NCBI RefSeq assembly: GCF_027853335.1 | Contig: NZ_JAFEUS010000002.1 | Location: 1,782,514-1,846,513 of the forward strand | Origin: Leucobacter sp. UCMA 4100 | GTDB taxonomy: Bacteria > Actinomycetota > Actinomycetes > Actinomycetales > Microbacteriaceae | Direction of reading: 5' to 3' | DNA: 64,000 bases | Notes under the pieces: generated by a model | Seen by the model: the letters and a program-made list of their open reading frames with translations, nothing else | Told to the model about the DNA's origin: nothing | Database searches by the model: none | In this document: positions 59,613 to 64,000 of the stretch, in pieces | Layout: the number at the start of each line of letters is the position of its first letter | Numbering within the stretch: the first letter of the stretch is position 1 | Translations under genes and position numbers: made by a program

Positions 59613-60989
59613 GTGAACACAGAAACCTGGGTGCGGCCGCGCCCTGCCTCGAACGCCATCAAGGGCGACGCGCTGCTCGCCCTCGTGCTCGCGCTCGCCG
59701 CAACCGCGACGTCGCAGTTGTACGCGCGCATCGGCTTTCTCGGGGATCCGCCGGAAGCGTGGATCTGGGCCGCCGGCATTGGTTTCGCAACCCTGCCACT
59801 CGCGTTGCGAAGACGGTACCCGGTGAGCGTCATGGTGGTCGTTGCCACCGCGTTTTATGTGTGCGGGCAGTTCGGGGTTCCCGAGGTGCTCGTGATTAAC
59901 ATCGCGATGTTTCTCGCCGTGTACACGGTGGGGGCGTGGTCGTCGAACCGGGTGCTTGCCCTCTGGTCACGCGTCGGCGTCGTCGTGGCGATGATCACGT
60001 GGCTCGTCGTCACGCTGCTCATTGCCGGTGACGACATGGACTATTTGCCGGGGCTTTCGCGGGCCTCGCTCTTCTCTGAGTACGCGACCTACATCACGAT
60101 CAACATCATCACGAACCTGCTCTTTTTTGGGGCTGCGTGGTACTTCGGCGAGAAGTCGTGGCGCGGTGCCCGCACCCTCGCGCAGCTGGAGGCACAGGGG
60201 CGGGAGCTCGAGCGAGAGCGCGAGACGAGCGCGGTGCAGGCCGTTGCGCTCGACCGCATCGCGATTGCGCGCGAACTGCACGACGTGATTGCGCACCACG
60301 TCTCGGTCATGGGGCTGCACGCGGCGGCCGCGCGGCGCACGCTCGAGCGCGACCCGGTCAAGGCGCAGGCGGCGCTCGAAATCGTGGAGCAGAGCGCCGA
60401 GGCCTCGATCACCGAGCTGAGGCAGATCGTGCACACGCTACGCGAACCAGGCCGCGAGCACGAGGCGCAGACGGTCGGCGTTGCCCAACTGCCTGAGCTC
60501 GTCGAGCACTCAAACCTCGCCGGGGTTCCCACGGTGCTCATTATCGCTGGGGAGCCACGACCCCTGCCCATGCTCATCGACATCGCGCTCTATCGGGTGG
60601 CGCAGGAGGCGCTCACGAACGTTCGCAAGCACGCCGGCACCGGAGCGCAGGCGCAGGTGCGGCTACGCTTCACCGAACGCGAGGTGCACATCGAGGTGAG
60701 CGACGACGGGGTCGTGCAAAAGCTCTCGGCACCCGGGGCCAAGGGCACTGCCGCCGGGCTCGGTGGCCTCGGGCTTCGCGGGATGCGGGAACGCATGGGA
60801 GCGGTCGGGGGTACACTCGAATCGCTTCGCCGTGAGCGCGGGGGCTTTCTCGTGCGCGCGAGCGTAGCGCTCGGGCAAGGAGAGCGCGAAGCGTCGGGCA
60901 CGACGGTGGCCGAAGCTGAAGTGGTCGAACGAGAAGAACAACACAGGGTGAACGGGGTGCGTGGCGATGATTCGTCTCTTGTTGGTTGA
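59613..60989 (+). CDS. Sensor histidine kinase, NarL/DesK (HisKA_3) type
   Basis: This 458-residue membrane kinase has about five hydrophobic segments in its first 180 residues and no large external domain, so it probably senses the membrane or a partner. The phosphoacceptor H223 is in IARELHDVIAHHVSVMG. The ATPase domain has QEALTNVRKHAG, VSDDGV and GLGLRGMRERMGAVGG. It overlaps the response regulator by 23 nt. The divergent ABC exporter is the likely target, as in LiaSR-type systems. Confidence 0.88.
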   Translation: MNTETWVRPRPASNAIKGDALLALVLALAATATSQLYARIGFLGDPPEAWIWAAGIGFATLPLALRRRYPVSVMVVVATAFYVCGQFGVPEVLVINIAMFLAVYTVGAWSSNRVLALWSRVGVVVAMITWLVVTLLIAGDDMDYLPGLSRASLFSEYATYITINIITNLLFFGAAWYFGEKSWRGARTLAQLEAQGRELERERETSAVQAVALDRIAIARELHDVIAHHVSVMGLHAAAARRTLERDPVKAQAALEIVEQSAEASITELRQIVHTLREPGREHEAQTVGVAQLPELVEHSNLAGVPTVLIIAGEPRPLPMLIDIALYRVAQEALTNVRKHAGTGAQAQVRLRFTEREVHIEVSDDGVVQKLSAPGAKGTAAGLGGLGLRGMRERMGAVGGTLESLRRERGGFLVRASVALGQGEREASGTTVAEAEVVEREEQHRVNGVRGDDSSLVG

Positions 60990-61641
60990 TGACCAGGAGC
61001 TGGTGCGCTCGGGGTTTCGAACGATTCTCGAGACCGAAGACGATTTTGAGATCGTGGGCGAGGCCGTGAACGGCGCCGAGGCGGTCCAGCTCGCGGCAGA
61101 GCTCAAGCCCGACGTCGTGTGCATGGACGTTGAGATGCCGGTCATGAATGGCATCGACGCCGCGAAAGCAATCGTGAGTGGCGAGACCTCACCTCGGGTG
61201 CTCATTCTTACGACCTTCGGTCACGAGGAGTACCTGTTTTCGGCGCTCGCCGCAGGGGTGAGCGGGTTCCTCTTGAAGACCGCCCGCGCCGAGCAGTTCA
61301 TCGACGCCGTGCGCACGGTTGCCGCGGGCCAAGCGCTGCTCGGCCCTGACGTGACCCGCGCCGTGATCGACAAGCTGCAAAGCGCCGACCTGCAGCTGCC
61401 CGCTGAAATGCAGCAGCGCTCTGCCGACCCGGTCGAGGCGCTGACTTCGGCGGGGCTCACCGAACGTGAGGCCGACGTGCTCGTGCTCGTTGCCCAGGGG
61501 CAGTCGAACGCCGAGATCGCTAAGGCCCTCTTTCTGGGGGAGTCGACGGTCAAAACACACGTCTCGAATGTGCTTCGCAAGCTCGGCGTTCGTGACCGCA
61601 TTCACGCCGTTGTGTGGGCGCATACGCACGGTCTTGGCTAG
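60967..61641 (+). CDS. Response regulator, NarL/LuxR type
   Basis: This 224-residue DNA-binding regulator has the receiver acid pocket D8/D9 and phosphoacceptor D54 in VVCMDVEMPVMNG, and a LuxR-type helix-turn-helix in the last 65 residues (LTEREADVLVLVAQGQSNAEI and STVKTHVSNVLRKLGVRDR). The ATG at 60967 is used; a GTG two codons earlier is possible. It overlaps the kinase gene and is its cognate partner. Confidence 0.9.
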   Translation: MIRLLLVDDQELVRSGFRTILETEDDFEIVGEAVNGAEAVQLAAELKPDVVCMDVEMPVMNGIDAAKAIVSGETSPRVLILTTFGHEEYLFSALAAGVSGFLLKTARAEQFIDAVRTVAAGQALLGPDVTRAVIDKLQSADLQLPAEMQQRSADPVEALTSAGLTEREADVLVLVAQGQSNAEIAKALFLGESTVKTHVSNVLRKLGVRDRIHAVVWAHTHGLG

Positions 61642-61700
61642 GCCGCAAGGCTTGAAACATTCGTGCGCTCTCTGGCGGCGCCGGGCTTTCGCAAAACGCG

Positions 61701-61706
61701 TAGACT
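61701..61706 (+). promoter_or_regulatory. Leaderless -10 box of lpdA
   Basis: TAGACT lies 7 nt before the ATG at 61714 with no ribosome site between. Confidence 0.5.
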
Positions 61707-61713
61707 GTGAGTC

Positions 61714-63171
61714 ATGGCTACAGTCTTTGAACGCAAGCATCGAATCGCAGTGCTCGGCGGGGGTCCCGGCGGCTACGAAGCCGCACTGACCGCAGCGCAG
61801 CTCGGGGCTGAGGTGACGCTCATCGAGCGCGCCGGTGTGGGTGGCGCCGCGGTGCTCACCGATGTCGTGCCCTCGAAGAGCCTCATCGCGACTGCCGAGG
61901 CGGTCAACACCATTCGCGAGAGCGCGATGGTGGGGGTTCAGGCTTTTGCGCCCGGCGAAAACGGCAAGCCCGTGCGCCCCGAGTTTGCGGTGAACCTCGC
62001 CGCGATTAACAAGCGACTCATCGCGATGGCCGGCGCGCAGTCGACCGACATGGTGCACTCGCTCGAAGACGCTGGCGTGCGCATCGTGCAGGGCTTCGGT
62101 CGCCTCGACGGCCCGAACGCCATCATGGTCGCGACCTCTGAGGGCGAAGAGGGCACTGACTTCGACCGCATCGAGGCTGACACCGTGATTCTTGCCGTGG
62201 GCGCGAGCCCGCGAGAGCTCGACTCGGCGAAGCCCGACGGTGAGCGCATCCTGACGTGGAAGCAGCTGTACGACCTCACCTCGGTTCCCGAGCACCTCAT
62301 CGTTGTTGGCTCTGGCGTCACCGGCGCCGAGTTTGCGAGCGCGTACCGTCATCTCGGCGCCGAGGTGACGCTCGTTTCGAGCCGCGACCAGGTGCTTCCT
62401 GGCGAAGACAGCGACGCGGCCTCGGTCATCGAGCACGCCTTCAAGCGCAGCGGCATGTCGGTGCTCTCGAAGTCGCGCGCCGAGAAGGTTGAGCGCACCG
62501 AAGAGGGAGTGATCGTCACTCTGTCAGACGGTCGCGAGGTCGAGGGCTCACACTGCCTCATGGCGGTTGGCTCGATTCCCAACACCCACGGGCTTGGGCT
62601 CGAAGAGGCGGGCGTTCAGCTCTCAGACAGCGGGCACATTCGCGTCAACAAGGTCGCTCGAACCTCGGTTCCTTCGATCTACGCCGCGGGCGACTGCACC
62701 GACTTCTACCCGCTCGCTTCGGTCGCCTCGATGCAGGGCCGCACGGCCATCATGCACGCCCTCGGCGACTTCGTGCGCCCGATCGACCTCGACAATGTGG
62801 CCTCGAACATTTTCACCCAGCCCGAAATCTCAACGGTGGGCTTCGGCGAAGACGACGTGCGTGAGGCGGGCGCCGATGGGCACAACACCGTCATGCACAT
62901 GCTGCCGCTCAGCATTAACCCCCGCGCCAAGATGATCGGCATTAAAGAGGGCTTCGTGAAGCTCTATGCCTCACGAAGCTCGGGCGTGATTCGCGGCGGC
63001 GTCATCGTGGCCCCCAAAGCGAGCGAGCTCATTCTTCCCGTCTCGCTCGCGGTCTTGCGCAGGCTCACGGTCGACCAGCTTTCAGATGCGTTTGCGGTGT
63101 ACCCATCGCTCTCGAGTTCAATCATCGACGTGTCGCGTGCGCTGCACGTGCGCCCAGGAGGAAATGAGTGA
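61714..63171 (+). CDS. lpdA: NAD(P)H-quinone dehydrogenase of the LpdA type (no redox disulfide)
   Basis: This 485-residue flavoprotein has the lipoamide dehydrogenase fold: FAD loop VLGGGPGGYEAALTAAQLG at about residues 13-31, NAD loop VVGSGVTGAEFASAYRHLG and YAAGDCTDFYPLASVASMQG. The CxxxxC active disulfide is absent: at the usual spots are A46 and V51 in GGAAVLTDVVPSK. The C-terminal HxHPTxxE is also lost (AVYPSLSSS). It therefore cannot act as lipoamide dehydrogenase and matches M. tuberculosis Rv3303c LpdA, a quinone reductase. It overlaps the cupredoxin start by 4 nt. Confidence 0.9.
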   Translation: MATVFERKHRIAVLGGGPGGYEAALTAAQLGAEVTLIERAGVGGAAVLTDVVPSKSLIATAEAVNTIRESAMVGVQAFAPGENGKPVRPEFAVNLAAINKRLIAMAGAQSTDMVHSLEDAGVRIVQGFGRLDGPNAIMVATSEGEEGTDFDRIEADTVILAVGASPRELDSAKPDGERILTWKQLYDLTSVPEHLIVVGSGVTGAEFASAYRHLGAEVTLVSSRDQVLPGEDSDAASVIEHAFKRSGMSVLSKSRAEKVERTEEGVIVTLSDGREVEGSHCLMAVGSIPNTHGLGLEEAGVQLSDSGHIRVNKVARTSVPSIYAAGDCTDFYPLASVASMQGRTAIMHALGDFVRPIDLDNVASNIFTQPEISTVGFGEDDVREAGADGHNTVMHMLPLSINPRAKMIGIKEGFVKLYASRSSGVIRGGVIVAPKASELILPVSLAVLRRLTVDQLSDAFAVYPSLSSSIIDVSRALHVRPGGNE

Positions 63172-63551
63172 GTAAGCCAGAGATCTCTCGCCGGGGCATG
63201 CTGCGAGGCATGCTCACGATCGGTGCCGCAGCAGGGGCAACCTTTGCCCTCGCCGGTTGCCAGCAGGAGCTCGTGATTGTGCCGTCTGACGACAACGCCG
63301 AGAACATCGGGGCAGAGGTGTACATCGTCGATAATGATTACTCACCGAACAAGGTCACCATCAAGAAGGGCCAGGCCGTGCGGTGGGAGTGGGCGTCGAA
63401 AGACCGCCACGACGTCGTCGCGAACGACCGTAGCTTCGTCTCAGAGCTGCAGTACGAGGGCACTTACACGCACATCTTTGATGAGCCCGGCGAGTACTCG
63501 TACATCTGCTCGGTTCACCCCGAGATGCGCGGTCTCGTCATCGTTGAATAA
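63168..63551 (+). CDS. Cupredoxin-domain lipoprotein with twin-arginine signal
   Basis: This 127-residue protein begins with SRRGML (residues 7-12), a twin-arginine motif, then a hydrophobic stretch ending in lipobox LAGC31. The mature part is a plastocyanin-like domain with copper ligands H81 (DRHDVV), C114, H117 and M120 (YICSVHPEM). It should be a membrane-tethered type 1 copper electron carrier outside the cell, exported folded by Tat. It is translationally coupled to lpdA (GTGA), so the two may share an electron-transfer role. Confidence 0.88.
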   Translation: MSKPEISRRGMLRGMLTIGAAAGATFALAGCQQELVIVPSDDNAENIGAEVYIVDNDYSPNKVTIKKGQAVRWEWASKDRHDVVANDRSFVSELQYEGTYTHIFDEPGEYSYICSVHPEMRGLVIVE

Positions 63552-63561
63552 TAGTGCTGAA

Positions 63562-63581
63562 CCCCGGGAATAAAGCCGGGG
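63562..63581 (+). terminator. Small hairpin after cupredoxin gene
   Basis: CCCCGG (63562-63567) and CCGGGG (63576-63581) form a short GC stem with an 8-nt loop 10 bp after the cupredoxin stop. There is no T-run, so it is only a possible terminator. Confidence 0.4.
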
Positions 63582-63601
63582 CTGGGCGGGTTGCACTCAG
63601 C

Positions 63602-64000
63602 ATGGATACTGTTGTCTCGCTTCTTGATATTGCCCCCGTACAGGTAGATGAGCCGATGGGCACCGCCCTCGGTCACTGCGTCGAGGTGGCGCAGACTGCC
63701 GAACGAGCGGGGTATCGCCGGGTCTGGTACGCCGAGCATCACAACATGCCGACCATCGCGTCGAGTGCGACCTCGGTGCTCATTGCGCACGTCGCGGCGA
63801 ACACCCAGACGATCGGGCTGGGAGCGGGCGGCGTCATGCTGCCGAACCACTCGCCACTCGTCATTGCCGAGCAGTTCGGCATGCTCGCAGAGCTGCACCC
63901 CGGGCGCATCGACCTCGGCCTCGGGCGAGCACCGGGAACCGACGGTGAGACCTTTCGCGCCCTTCGCCGCCCCATGAACGCCTCTGACAATTTCCCGCAC
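63602..64000 (+). CDS. LLM-class flavin-dependent oxidoreductase, 3' end cut by window edge
   Basis: The reading frame from ATG 63602 stays open to the window end (133 codons). It matches the bacterial luciferase-like family: [19 protein letters not shown] at the start, [44 protein letters not shown] (24 residues in total with GAGGVML key) and [13 protein letters not shown]. Such enzymes use FMNH2 or F420. The C-terminal two-thirds is missing, so the substrate cannot be judged. The ribosome site is not clear. Confidence 0.85.
   Translation, partial: MDTVVSLLDIAPVQVDEPMGTALGHCVEVAQTAERAGYRRVWYAEHHNMPTIASSATSVLIAHVAANTQTIGLGAGGVMLPNHSPLVIAEQFGMLAELHPGRIDLGLGRAPGTDGETFRALRRPMNASDNFPH

Noticed and set aside
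1-64000. CRISPR arrays, transposases, integrases, phage or toxin-antitoxin genes
   Set aside because: I found no spaced direct repeats of CRISPR type and no gene with the motifs of these families.

Overview
The window is a GC-rich, densely coded chromosomal segment of an actinobacterium. It carries 61 protein genes that I can support; the first (proC) and last (a flavin-dependent oxidoreductase) are cut by the window edges. I saw no rRNA, tRNA, CRISPR, transposase, integrase or phage gene. The bS22 mini-gene, the four-gene succinate dehydrogenase, System II cytochrome c maturation, the Rv3303c-type LpdA and many leaderless-looking promoters (TANNNT about 6 nt before ATG/GTG) all fit Actinobacteria. 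A Microbacteriaceae such as Leucobacter is my best guess, but that is inference.

Conserved housekeeping genes alternate with catabolic or transport islands, and most islands carry their own regulator. The backbone is proC, CDF transporter, trk/ktr potassium uptake, ArsR, bS22, glutaredoxin-like and Dabb proteins, aspS, phosphatase-resA-ccdA-resB, ccsB, manC, sdhCDAB, yihY, deoA, add, phosphohexomutase, purine nucleoside phosphorylase and lpdA-cupredoxin. From memory this recalls two separate blocks of Mycobacterium tuberculosis gene order, Rv0500-Rv0529 and Rv3303c-Rv3319.

Islands are: (1) 1.7-13.1 kb, a FadR-type regulator, oligopeptide-type ABC importer, amidase, SDR, aldehyde dehydrogenase and a beta-decarboxylating dehydrogenase, with the same 15-bp operator-like site in front of both transcription units. 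(2) 16.7-20.0 kb, TetR, MFS transporter and M20 amidohydrolase, with a palindrome next to the tetR promoter. (3) 25.6-31.5 kb, a polyamine-type ABC importer, FCD/GntR regulator and Cache-domain protein, lying between resB and ccsB. (4) 38.6-45.9 kb, a 5-oxoproline catabolic operon (NRAMP-fold permease, pxpA, fused pxpBC, biotin carboxylase-BCCP, YcsI-like protein) with a GntR regulator and twin operators. (5) 51.2-56.1 kb, IclR, CoA-transferase A/B, thiolase, then an amine oxidase. (6) 57.5-61.6 kb, an ABC-2 exporter and a divergent NarL-type two-component system.

The intergenic DNA holds the least explained signals. A 52-bp near-perfect palindrome occurs four times (20.27, 32.77, 56.26 and 56.37 kb) with constant length and a more conserved right arm. 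A different palindrome at 45.92-45.99 kb has 17-bp inverted arms and is bordered by a 7-bp direct repeat, like a miniature transposable element. Several regulator-flanking gaps contain clean inverted repeats that make good operator candidates.
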